DNA from: Tillus elongatus | Taxonomy: Eukaryota > Arthropoda > Insecta > Coleoptera > Cleridae | Direction: 5' to 3' | DNA: 64,000 nucleotides | Assembly: GCA_964006375.1 (NCBI GenBank) | Contig: OZ023270.1 | Location: 72,134,082 to 72,198,081 of the forward strand | Shown here: one piece after another, positions 47,787 through 60,649 of the stretch | Layout: every line of letters begins with the position of its first letter | Numbering within the stretch: position 1 is the stretch's first letter | Notes under the pieces: generated by a model | Database searches by the model: none | What the model saw: only the letters and a program-made list of their open reading frames with translations | What the model was told of the DNA's origin: nothing | Position numbers and translations under genes: made by a program

Positions 47787-47947
47787 AATTTAAAATTATG
47801 GAATGGATCCCTAAGTTTTCAATACTGGCAGAAGCCAGGAGTTATTAGACTGACCAAAGTTTATATATTTAATGTTACAAATCCAGATAATTTTCTAAAC
47901 CTGGGAGAGAAGCCGAAGTTACAGGAAATAGGGCCCTTTGTTTACAG
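47787..47947 (+). CDS. CD36 / scavenger receptor class B-like, exon encoding start of ectodomain
   Basis: The acceptor tttcgattttag ends at 47786 and the donor gtaagt starts at 47948. The 161-nt exon opens in phase 0, directly continuing the previous exon. It reads [18 protein letters not shown], then [20 protein letters not shown] and LQEIGPFVY, leaving two bases of the next codon (probably Arg). NVTN is a likely N-glycosylation site. The IFNVTNP and QEIGPFVY motifs are hallmarks of the CD36 family, and [13 protein letters not shown] points to class B scavenger receptors more than to SNMP. The intron that follows meets a DD41D transposon after only 26 bp. No damage is visible in either exon. 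Confidence 0.9.
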
Positions 47948-47973
47948 GTAAGTTAGATCTAATAAAGAATATA

Positions 47974-50749
47974 CAGTGTGTCTCAAACTGGATGGGAATG
48001 TATTGCTATCTCCGTTATTATTAGAGATAGGGACACGGTTAAATTAACAATTTTTTGTAGAATTTCATGCTCGTTTCAAATATGATTTATATTTTGCCCT
48101 GCCCCTGTTCATTTTCAAGTTACTTTGAAAAAAACAAAATTTGTCGATTTTTTTTCTTCAATATAGGCGTTGATCTGACATGTCTAAGACTTGCACATTA
48201 CCAGGACACTTTTTACAGAGTAATCTTTTTGTGCTATTCTGAACTTTGGATTGTCACTTGTATTTGAGCTACGTTTTTCAAGGGTTTTTTTGTATTATGG
48301 CAGCCATATTAGATTTTTTGCTCATGTGACAGCCTGTGAAAAGAGCTTTCCAATGATGTACAACATGCTTGAGAAATCTTATAATTGCACTGACAATTTT
48401 GAGAAAAACCGTTTTGATGATAGTAGGCTATAAAATCCAATACCAGAAAACAAATGACACGAAAAAAGTGTTCAAAAAGCAGTAGGCCATGGAATCTAAC
48501 AATAAACTTCTACTTTTAACACAACTTTCCGTAACGATTCACGATAAAAAAAATATTGTGATTTAATTTGCAATACTTAATTAGGTAATAATGCTAAACA
48601 GTTTAATAACGAAACCCGGCAATAACAAATAGAAACTTAAACTCCACAAAACAACACAAAAAGAAACGGAACTCAACAAATAATAAAATAGAAACTTAAA
48701 AATACAATAAATAGAAAATTGTTGAATATGGCCACCGTTTTGTTCAATGCACCTTATACACCTTTTTGAAACATGCCTGCAAACTCTGGCGAGGGTATTT
48801 TGGTTAATATGATTTATAGCTTCCGTGATTTTGTTTCGTAATTCATTGATATTTTGTAGTGGATCGAATTTATACACATCATTCTTCAGAGTACCCCAAA
48901 AATAAAAATCCATGGGTGTTATATCAGGATTTCGAGCACACCAATTAACCGGTCCATTGTTACAAACGACACGATTATTTAAATTTTGGTACAAAAATTC
49001 TTTGAAGATCCTAGCATTGTGAGCTAGATAACCGTCTTGTTGGTTCCAAATTTCGTCTAAATTATCATCAACTTTTCTAATTGTTGGTAAGATACCATTT
49101 CTCAATAGATTAAGATACCTTTCCCCAGTTAAATTATTTTCAAAAAGGAACGGACCAACAATGAAGTTACCTGATTTTTTTTTAAATTAACTGTCCAATC
49201 TACAAACAAAAATAACAGTTTTTTTACCTAATAAGCCGTACCAAACATTAATACCAAAGCTGTCTTGCAATCGTCTTCCTTCCTTTAGGTGATTTTCATT
49301 TGTCCAATAATGCCTATTATGGCGATTATACACACCATAATTTGTAAATCTGGATTCATCAGTCCATATTATTTTCAAATGAAAATTTTCATCTTGCTGA
49401 CATTGTCCTTGATACCATCTGCAGAATTGAAGTCGCTTAGGGTAATCGTCAACATTTAAGCCTTGTATGACTGTAGGTTTGTATGGATGGTAATGGCTTT
49501 TAATACACGATGTACCGTAATTTTTGGAACATCAATTTGTTCACCATAAAACCGAACAGATTGCGGAGGGTTTTCGTTTGAAACCTGTAAGACGGCAATA
49601 TCTGTTTCTTCATTTCTAGGCATTGGTAGTTTATTTGCGTGGAAGCTACCGTCGTTCAATAGATTGGTCTCTATCCTGCGAAATTATTTGTTGTTTGGTT
49701 GTCGTCTTTCTGGGTAGTTGTTTTTATATGAATTTGCAGCTGCCTCAGTATTTCGGTTAGAACGAATATAACATTCCAACATACCAAAATATTCCTTATT
49801 CTGAACATATTGTTGAATAAAATTTAAAATAAACAGGAAACAAACCATTTAGTACAAAATTTTAAGCAACGTATTAAATACACCTCAAATTGTTCAGATA
49901 ATTAAGAATGACAGTATTCTCAAATGTCGCGATAGTGGCAACCTTTCTTCTGTTGTTTTTCAGTTGACGTTTAAAAATCAAACAATTTTCAAAGGCGTCT
50001 TCGTAAATCGTTAATCTGCTTCTTATTGAGTTCTGTTATTAAATTTAGTTATTTACAATGTTTACCTGTTTAATTAAATTATAACAATTTTTTAGGATAA
50101 TGTTGTAATGTAAAATATCATTTGTAATAATGGGCCGATTCACTGGTGTGCTCAAAGTTCCTATTTTTTATGGTGAATCATTACGGAAAATTATGTTAAA
50201 AGTAGAAGTCTGTTGTTAGACTCCATGGCCTACTGCTTTTTGAACACTTTTTTTTTGTCATTTGTTTTCTGGTATTGGATTTCGTAACCTACTCCTCAAA
50301 ACGGTTTTTCTCAAAATTTTCGTCAGAGCAATTACAAGATTTATAAAGTATGTTGTACATCACTGGAAAGCTCTTTTCACAGGCTATCACACGAGCAAAA
50401 AATCCAATATGCCTGCCATAATAAAAACAAACGTTGATACATGTAGCTTAAAAACAAATGGCAATCCAAAGTTGAGAATAGCACAAAAATATTACTCTGT
50501 AAAAAGTGTCCTGATAATGTGCAAGTCTTAGACATGTCAGTCCAACGCCTACTTAGATATTGAAGAAAAATGAAATCGACAAATTTTGGTTGTTTCAGAA
50601 TAACTCGAAAACGAAAAGAGGCGGGGCAAAATACAAGTGATATTTGGAATGAGCATGAAATTCTACAAAACATTGCTAATGTAACCGTCTCCCTATCTCT
50701 AATAATAACGGAGATAGCAATACATTCCCTTCCAGTTTGAAACACACTA
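47974..50749 (-). mobile_element. DD41D transposon with ~575-bp terminal inverted repeats
   Basis: The left end cagtgtgtctcaaactgg (47974) and right end (complement tagtgtgtttcaaactgg, ending 50749) are flanked by TA (47972-47973 and 50750-50751). The arms run about 47974-48545 and 50171-50749 and match throughout, including tattgctatctccg, ggcgttgatctgacatgt and acaacatgct stretches, with moderate divergence. The ~1.6-kb interior contains the transposase relic on the minus strand. It lies in the intron after the second recognised CD36-like exon. Right of it a (TA)n tract starts near 50770. Confidence 0.85.
48581..49680 (-). pseudogene. DD41D transposase, interrupted
   Basis: Three minus-strand frames follow each other. 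49659-49456 holds the end of the DNA-binding region (AVLQVSNENPPQSVRFYGEQ, KITVHRVLKA). 49378-49187 has IIWTDESRFTNYGVYNRHN (first Asp) and FGINVWYGLLGKKTVIF. 49105-48581 has IWNQQDGYLAHNARIFK (second Asp) and NPDITPMDFYFWGTLKND (third Asp). I count 41 residues between the last two. All three Asp are present, and the lesions are frameshifts or stops between the frames near 49440 and 49150. The QQDGYLAH variant separates it from the QQDGAPPH subfamily at 8600-9400 and 16290-17332. Confidence 0.85.
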
Positions 50750-50764
50750 TATAAATATATATAA

Positions 50765-50769
<5 letters not shown>

Positions 50770-50858
<89 letters not shown>
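50770..50858. repeat. (TA)n microsatellite
   Basis: About 89 bp of TA repeat close to the right end of the DD41D transposon, with ataaata interruptions on its left side. Confidence 0.95.
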
Positions 50859-50860
<2 letters not shown>

Positions 50861-51893
50861 CGACAAGAGCAAGGAAATATTAGACAATTCATGTTTATTT
50901 ATTCTGTGTCTATGTCAGAAGAAAGGATTCTAAAAGCATGTAGATAAATATGTTAATCAGCTGAATAAAATACGAGAATAAATATGAACTTTGATTTTGG
51001 TAGGAGCTAACTAATCTGATTAACTAATTTTTAGGCTTCCCAGTGATTTTCCTAAAGTAGCATATTAAGATGTAGCTTCGTTATGAGACTTTTAACCTTT
51101 ATTTCTTCAAATAATTCTATTCGTGACCTTATATGCGGTCTCACTACTGGCAACAATAATAATAATAACGCTTTATTTACTAACTGGAGATTGGAACCTG
51201 TGATGATCATGATTTCTCAAGAGCATGCTTATTAACGCTTTATTGCATAACAGGCATAGCCCGATAATTTAAAGAATCCTGAATGGTTTGCGGACTGTTC
51301 TCCTATGTTTAAAATCAGTTACTGGTTTTCTAGAGGTTTCGCCAAACATAGTGGCTTTTGCACCCGGCGAACAACCGGACGTCGTTTTTACGTGAATAAC
51401 TGCTAATATTTGGCCAGTGGAATCAAGTTGCCAAATCGTATTGTCAATTTTCAGACATATATATTAGGTCATTCAACTTACGTTTTCTTGACGTCGATAT
51501 CAATTATTTTCTGATGCATTAAGTTTATATATTATGCTACTTATATGGCTTGACGCATGCGTTGCTGATTTTGTTAAATGTGATGGACGAATGATCATAA
51601 CACACACGTGTTTCTGTGTGTGTGGTGTGTGCTTCATTTAAGATGTTTTGCTTTATCTATTCGTAGCTGAAAATTACATTTACTAAGGTAGAAATAATAG
51701 TGTAAGATATTAAGGTGATTATATTATTCACTAACTTTTATAGGTAGTTTTTCTTTGTTCTCGAATTTGACAACAGATTCCGGTGAAAAGCAAATTTAAA
51801 GAAAAAAGCTAACTTTTACCCCAAAATGGAATAAATCAGCATACATTCATATCTGGAAGTACTATATAATATGGTACAAATCTTCATCTCTAT
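50859..51893. other. Unrecognised, probably intronic or intergenic
   Basis: AT-rich sequence with a short (AAT)n run near 51155-51169 and a GT-rich stretch near 51612-51635. An acceptor-like taactaatttttag at about 51020-51033 leads into a frame that stops after ten codons and does not match the CD36 family. I find no further exon. Confidence 0.5.
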
Positions 51894-52635
51894 CCTTCAC
51901 CCAGGGGCGGCTCTTCAATAAGTGCGCCCGTGCGCGGGCACTGCCGCCTGCCGTGGAAAAAAAATCCTTTTGCTATGCAATATTTTAATAAATTTTTATT
52001 TACTTTTTTACCTCCTGCATTCAACAAACAAAATTAGTATAACGAGGATCGAAGGAACAAACGCTCTAAGGAAATGCGATACTTCAATGCGAAATGATTG
52101 ACTATCTTCGTCGAAAACGACAGAATAAGCATCTCGTTGTGCTCTTTAAAATTCCACGCTTGCAGTTTGCGGTGCACTTTTCGCAGAGCGTGTGTAGTAA
52201 TTTTCGTGTAGTGCTTAGCGTCGGATTGATTTTAATTAGATCATTTCGTTGTTGTTTACATGTTCTAAGAAGACAATAATTATTATTATGATGGCTACTA
52301 CTTTGGGTTGCTTAATAAGTGGACAAAATAAATGTGAATATTTTAAAGGTTAACTTTTTAAAGGACTTTTTAGCTACTATAACCTATAACTAACTAGAGA
52401 AAAACTTGGTAAGTAGTTAATAATTATTAAGTTTAGTTAGTTTAGTAAGTAGGTTAATAATTATAATACATTTTCGGGGAAAAAGGAGGCGAGCCCTTCA
52501 TTTTTAGTAAATTTTTATTTAAAAAAATTCACTGATAGAGAAGTATCGATGGAGAGACTTTGTAAAAGGTTTTTCAAATGAGCGCGAACTAGAACCCCTA
52601 GAACCCATACCCAGGGTCAGTTTTAATTTTTATAT

Positions 52636-52639
<4 letters not shown>

Positions 52640-52703
<64 letters not shown>
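52640..52703. repeat. (TA)n microsatellite
   Basis: About 64 bp of TA repeat, followed by gtatgtatgtatcc. Confidence 0.95.
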
Positions 52704-52716
<13 letters not shown>

Positions 52717-52821
52717 CAACCGATAACTCAAAAAATAAGCAACTGATTTCGATGAAACTCGGCAAGTGCCTTTCTTTTATTAATGGCTTGAAAAAGTTCG
52801 TTAGTCAGGAAAATGGGATAA

Positions 52822-53025
52822 AGGTAAAGGTAAAGGTAAGATGCTTACTGGCAATTAGGCCATTGCTGACCCTTTTTGCTCATCTAAACTAACCCACCCT
52901 CCACCTTGAGCTCGATCTCAATGACGACAGTGATTTTTGAAAAATCATCCGCCGCCGGTGAGGCTCGAACCGTCGACCCCCGAGTCCGTATTGGAAAGTC
53001 TGAATCGACTTTCCCGCACGACCAC
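52822..53025 (-). mobile_element. tRNA-derived SINE with 14-bp target-site duplication
   Basis: The flanking duplication ggaaaatgggataa lies at 52808-52821 and 53026-53039. On the minus strand the head begins near 53025 (ccgtggtcgtgcgggaaagt) and has a B box ggttcgagcc near 52970. The 3' tail consists of tandem aaaggt units (52822-52840 on the + strand), an unusual hexamer-like tail. The insertion is precise within the HINE-like element's cgttagtcaggaaaat motif. Confidence 0.88.
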
Positions 53026-53929
53026 GGAAAATGGGATAAGGTTTTTCGGAAAAATTTTGAGTCTTGTTTCAAAAAAATCTTTTTCTCCAAAAATTACAAA
53101 TCTATTTCAATGAAATTCGGTGGATATCTTTCCTTGTAAAAGACCTTACTACACACTAAAATTCAACTTTCTACATTTTTAGAAAATTGAGTTATTCAAA
53201 TTTTAAATTTCCTATTGAACAAAATTTTTCTCTCCGAAAATTACAAAGTTATTTTGATGAAATTTGCTGGAAATGTTTCCCTAGGTAAGACCTTACCATA
53301 CACCAAAATTGGACTTTCTATGTTTGTAGAAACTTGAGTTATTTAAATTTGAAACATGTAATAAAAATTTACTACCATAACGCACTTGCTGCATCCCGAA
53401 CTTTTTTTTATTGCGCACCCCAATGCATTAAGGCACGAGCCGCTACTGCCTTCACCCTACATCACCCAGGTGCGGTCTGCCAGACCCCCAACGTTATATA
53501 TTATGTTATAACTTTTGACTCACTGCATATATATTTTTGTAGTTACCTATATTCTCCTATAATATGATCATAATGAATATCTGTGACGCAGTCTTGAGTT
53601 GACAGGGAGTCGAGTGACACCGTGATAAGGTTAGTTGCGGTATAAGAGATCCCACCTGGGTTATAAAGTAGGTAATACAAATTTCATAATTCGAGAAAGT
53701 GTTTTGGGTTAAACAAATGCAAATTCATGCGGTTGGGCAGGTGAATACTATCATACAGATGATTTTTCATTGTTTATAACACTCAATTCAATCCATAGCA
53801 TGTCTTATTATGAAAAGGAACAAGCCAGACTCTGAATTCTTTTGGAGGAATGCCAAGATGGCGAGAACTAATCAATCTATTCTGGAGATGATCAGGAGAT
53901 AGACCATTTGAGTATTCACAGTACCCATT

Positions 53930-55420
53930 CTGATTGTGAAATTGGAGAAAGTGGTAGCAAAGGGGCAGAAAAAGTACTTGATAATGCAGGCGAATACTAT
54001 TATGACTGACGACTCTACAACTCGTTGGTCTAAGAAGCATAAAGTATGGTAGGAACTAGGGCAGAAAATATAATCACAAGCTTGCCAGGATCCATATAAT
54101 ATGCTAAGAGCGCGAAAACTCCTCTGGATTGTTGGCTTCTGTTTTTAACTCAACAATGTTAAGAGCGTTGCTAACTATACTAACATTATGATAGCCAAAA
54201 AATCTCTAAGTTATAAAGATAAGTATTTCTACTAATGTAACTAAAATAAAGTCCGTGTTTGGTATCCTGTATCTTGATGGGTTATGCAGAAATAGCCATT
54301 GCGATTTACGGGATCTCTGGAGAACAAATGAAACGGAGATTGATATATTTCGTACAATAATTGTATTCAACCGGTTCTTATTCCTAATGCAGTGCTTAAA
54401 ATTTGACGACGTTGATAAGATAAAAGAACGCCAAAAAGTAGATAAGTTCGCTGCTATTAGGGATGTGCTGTTTGTTTCGGCGGTATATCCCCAATAAGCC
54501 CGCTAAATATGGAATTAAAATTCAGGGAATGGCGGACGCGCGTACAATTTATGTACTTAATATTAAAGTCTATGGAGGAGCTCAGACAGAAAGTATTTAT
54601 CAACTGAGCAACAAAACTGCAAACGCAGTGCAAAGAATGGTAACACAGAGTTCCAGTAGTGTTCGTAGTATCACCTTCAATAACTAACACACTTCCTATG
54701 GACTGATGAATATTGTACGTGACAAACATCTCAACATCGCTAAGAAGTTTGAGGAAGAATAAAAGACAGTTACCATTTGTTAGGCGTGAAAAATAGGCAA
54801 CGAAACCCTTTAAAGTTTGCATTTCAAAAGCATAATACGAGAGTGTCATATGTACCAAAGAAAGGTAAAAATGTGCTTCTGCTCTCTTTTCTTCATCATG
54901 ATGACCAAATAGATGAGACTACCGGCAATAAACAACTACCAGAATTGTAAGCTTTTACAATTCTACCAAAGGCGGGGTAGGCACTGTTGATGAGTTATCA
55001 GGAAGCTACAGTATAGCTTATAACTGTAGAAGGTAGCCACTGAGAATATTATTTTCCCTGATCGATACAGTTGGAATCAATAGTCAGGTCATCTGTAAAG
55101 TAAACACTAACTACTATTCCAAGAAATGTTGTATATTTTTAGAACATCTGGACTAGCTTTAGTTGAACCAACCAACCAGCAAAGAAAAATAATCCCCGAC
55201 TGACGACAGAACTTTGCTTCAAATTTTTTTGTAGATTAGGAGACGCAAATCCCCCTTCGTTTAGGAAACAGAATACAGGACGTGGGGATGTCAAGGGCGT
55301 CCCAAAAATAAAAATATAAAATCGAATTATAGCGCTGGGGAGCGTGGAACATGTCTTTTCTTGGAGCACCTACATTTCTTTTGCGAAAGTTGCACTCAAT
55401 CAGGCGACGTGTAGTTTTGC
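53930..55420 (+). pseudogene. piggyBac-type transposase relic
   Basis: Across frames the + strand gives an acidic N-terminal stretch (SDCEIGESGSKGAEKVL, near 53930). It continues with a well-kept block LRDLWRTNETEIDIFRT, FNRFLFLMQCLKFDD and KVDKFAAIRDVLF (54307-54470). After a frameshift come YIPNKPAKYGIKIQGMADAR (54486-54545; first catalytic Asp region) and VYGGAQTESIYQLSNKTANA. Near 54990-55085 it reads GTVDELSGSYSIAYNCRR and IFFSLIDTVGINSQVI. This order is that of PGBD/piggyBac transposases. Stops, shifts and a poorly matching C-terminal Cys-rich tail make it dead. TTAA-flanked ends were not located. Confidence 0.8.
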
Positions 55421-55517
55421 TAAATGCTGGGGAGCTGCTATGGCAATTTGGGACAATTAGATATGGAAATTCTTTTGTTGTTTTCCAACATTTTCTTGAC
55501 TCCTGAGAATTGCTTTT

Positions 55518-57008
<1,491 letters not shown>

Positions 57009-57178
57009 AGAGTTTTTTTTGTTTTGATTTTTTTCCAAATGATATACTTTTCCGACATGGAATTTTCGTTTTTGTTACTTTCTCGACTATCATCTAATAA
57101 ATATATTTTCTACATAAGACTTTTGCATTTTTATTTAACTATGAGCATCCATGCATACAAATTTGAAAAAAAAAGTTC

Positions 57179-57889
<711 letters not shown>

Positions 57890-58459
57890 AAGAAATAATT
57901 TTTTTTTTTCAAATTGGTGCGATGTTGACCAAATTTATCACCCGACTGACGCCGGGTTAAGCGCGCACACAGACTTAATATATCAGGTTATTCTAGTTAT
58001 GCTAAACAGCCATTGCTGTTATATAACAATGCATGTAATCGCGCGTAACACTTTCTGTATGGAGACCACAGCGGAGGTGAACAAACCTGACCATTGGTAA
58101 ATACTTATAACAAGAGACATAACAACGGGAAGTCGTTCTCTTCTATCCCGTCTATTGACATGGTCATTTATACCAGGATACATATCTAAGTTTTCTATGG
58201 TCTGTTAGTACCAATACTTGGTGACATCAGCTATGCTAATCCCAATAGGTTTTTGCATGTGCATTTAGTAGTAAGATGTTCGAAGTCCAAAAAGATATTA
58301 GCTCCAGCTACGAGTTACCTACTTATTCTCAGAAGACCACAGGTATAACACTCGAAACAAATTTTTACTATCGCACTATACTAGGCTCTCTTCTGTCGTG
58401 AAACTAACTTGGTGAATGGTTGAACGTTACAAGTTAACAGTTGGCTTATTTTAGTGGCT
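57890..58459. other. No recognised feature
   Basis: Sequence of mixed composition without a recognised motif. It lies between a HINE-like element and the 3' end of the next retrotransposon. Confidence 0.5.
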
Positions 58460-60645
58460 AAGTGTTGGGTTAGGTTAGGTTTGATTGTGAGTGGGCCATA
58501 CCGGTCCCTCCATCGCGACCATAAGATTTATTTTGGCTCACGTCTAAAGGTCTATATATCGCCCAACGCCAGACTCCTGCAGAGGTCTATAATCTTTGTA
58601 GACGAAAGTTGATCCAGATCCTCCGGAGCAAGTTTTATCTTGGCAAAGAGCAGGTATCTAGTCCTGTCCGCTGCCGGACAGAAACGCAGTACGTGCTCTG
58701 CTGTCTCGTCACTCTCCATACACAGCCGGCACTCGGTCTCCTGACCGACTCCAATACGGTGCATGTGGTGACGCAAGCGGCTGTGTCCTGTATACAGGCC
58801 GACTAGAGTACTCAGTTGTTGTCTGTTGAACTCTTGAAGTTTTTTAGCCCTTGACTCAGACAGGCCATTTATGAAGGCCTTAGAGTGGGCTAATCCTGGA
58901 AGATTTTGCCAATACTGGATTGTCATTCTTTGTGTTCAGGTCTTTAAGGTGCGTTTTGCTGTGCATGATGTTATCCCCAGCACCGGTTCTGGTCCGACAA
59001 AGTCTCTCTGGGCACCACTCCTGGCAAGCGCATCGGCAGCAACATTGCCATCATGGTCCGAGTGACCCGGTATCCAGACCAGCGACACCTTATTACAGCT
59101 GCCCAGTTCGTTGAGGGCAGATTTACAACTCCGTACCGTTTTTGAATTACACCGGTAGGAACCAAGAGCCTTTATTGCAGCTTGGCTATCTGCATATATC
59201 TTTATCGATTTGTGTGTGCACTGGTTTTTTATACTTTCGCTTGCACACATCTCGATGGCATACACTTCTGCCTGGTGTATGGTTGCCTACTTGCCGAGGC
59301 TAGCTGATAGTCTAGCATCGGTGCTGCCCTCATATGCGCCGGCACCTACTCCCATATTGGTTTTGGAGTCGTCAGAGTACCAGCAGAGGTCGGCACTCAA
59401 TAGGGTCGTTTGATTTCGCTCCCAGTCCTCACTTTCCGGGAGGACGATCTTGAAAGACATATCTCTACTGATCTTTGTAGGCATCAAGTCTGAGACCATT
59501 CCCAGAATCCCGTGGCCCTCAAGGAGTCCGGACCCTCCCAGACTGATTTCCTTCGGCATACTGTCGGCCGTTTGTTTTAGTCTGTACGTTTTCCACCTCG
59601 CCACCCTCTCCAACCATATGTGAAGAGGTGGAATATTAAGGAGGACCTCCAGAGCGGCTGATGATGCGGTGCTTATTGCTCCCGTTATCACCAGACAAGC
59701 TTGTCTCTGTAGCTGAGCCAGTTTGGCCCTCGCGATACCACGAAGTGCCTTAGGCCACCAAACTATGGCTCCATATGTTATCATTAGTCTGATAACCACT
59801 ACATAGTGCCAGTACATCTGTTGGGGGTTTGTTCCCCAGTTGTTTCCACAGATTCTCCGGCATGTCCACAGGGACAGTTTAGCCTTGCGGATTACATTCT
59901 CTAACTGTGTGTCCCAGTTGAGCTTCTTATCTAGGGTAACCCCCAGATATTTTGCTTGTTCCGAAATGGAATCGTTTCCCCCATAAGAATAGGTGGTTTA
60001 AATTTGTCCAACCTTCTTCTTCTGGTAAATGGAACAATGATCGTTTTGCGGGGGTTCACAGACATCTGTTCCCTCCGGCACCAATCATTTACTACATTTA
60101 GTGTCTCCTGAAGAGTACTTGCTAGTTCCTCCTCATATTTGCCCCTAACCATTATGACTAGATCATCAGCATACGCCTGGACCTCCACCTCCCAGAGTCC
60201 GAGGATAGCCAGCAAATCGTCAACAAAGAGAGACCACAGCAGGGGGGATAGAACTCCCCCCTGAGGGCACCCCCTAGCAGCACTGAAGCCGACCACCTCC
60301 CCCTGCAGCGAGGTAATAACAATCCGATTGTGGAGCATGCTTCCGATCCAGCCACAGATGGTAGGTTCCACCCCCCTAGCGATAGTGGCTTCGTAGAGGG
60401 AGACCGGTAATGCATTGTTGAATGCTCCTTCAATGTCGAGAAATGCAGCCACCGCCACCTCCCCGTTATCCAGGGAGTGTGTGATCTTCTCGATGATGTT
60501 ATTGAGTGCTAACTCAGTAGATTTGCCAGTTTGGTAGGCATACCGGTGGGTATTAAGGGGGTTGTTGACTAAGATGCTCCCCCTAATGTGTCCCTCCAGT
60601 ATTTTTTCCAATCCCTTCAAGAGGAATGATCTCTTGGGTTACTTT
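58460..60645 (-). pseudogene. R1/LOA-like retrotransposon: RT, RNase H and Cys-rich tail, few lesions
   Basis: The minus strand encodes, in order: RT (60620-59931) with GKSTELALNNIIEKI, AAFLDIEGAFNNALP, RGCPQGGVLSPLLWSL and the catalytic VQAYADDLVIMV; thumb and connection (59817-59287) with ITYGAIVWWPKALRG and LQRQACLVITGAIS; RNase H (59370-58990) with CWYSDDSKT, IYADSQAAIKAL and VWIPGHSDHDGNVAADALAR; and a C-terminal zinc-knuckle-like module with CRLCMESDETAEHVLRFC (58720-58670). Lesions are few: a frameshift near 59940, a stop near 59285 and a frameshift near 58930. The endonuclease and ORF1 are missing (5' truncation at about 60645). It is the freshest retrotransposon copy in the window and more GC-rich than its surroundings. 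Confidence 0.88.
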
Positions 60646-60649
60646 AGTT

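Larger units (their letters stand above)
52503..53397 (+). mobile_element. (TA)n-cored HINE-like element nested in the hAT-like element
   Basis: It has a palindrome at 52503-52535 (ttagtaaatttttattt / aaaaaattcact), a gagaagtatcgatgg block, a (TA)n core at 52640-52703 and a gtatccaaccgataactc segment. It ends at the 3' terminus tactaccataacgcacttgc then tgcatccc. It belongs to the same subfamily as 12141-12658 and 57179-57889. It is interrupted by a SINE at 52822-53025. Confidence 0.8.
51902..53448. mobile_element. hAT-like element with perfect 8-bp target-site duplication
   Basis: The left end caggggcggctcttcaataa and right end (complement cagtagcggctcgtgcctta) are imperfect inverted repeats. 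They are flanked by the identical octamer ccttcacc (51894-51901 and 53449-53456). Eight-base duplications and CAG-type ends are typical of hAT transposons. The interior has no transposase motif I recognise. Most of it is a later HINE-like insertion (52503-53397), which itself contains a SINE. The element's own sequence is therefore about 650 bp and non-autonomous. Confidence 0.8.

Noticed and set aside
51020..51060. Candidate next exon of the CD36-like gene after a good acceptor-like site
   Set aside because: The frame compatible with the upstream exon stops after ten codons and lacks any CD36 family motif.
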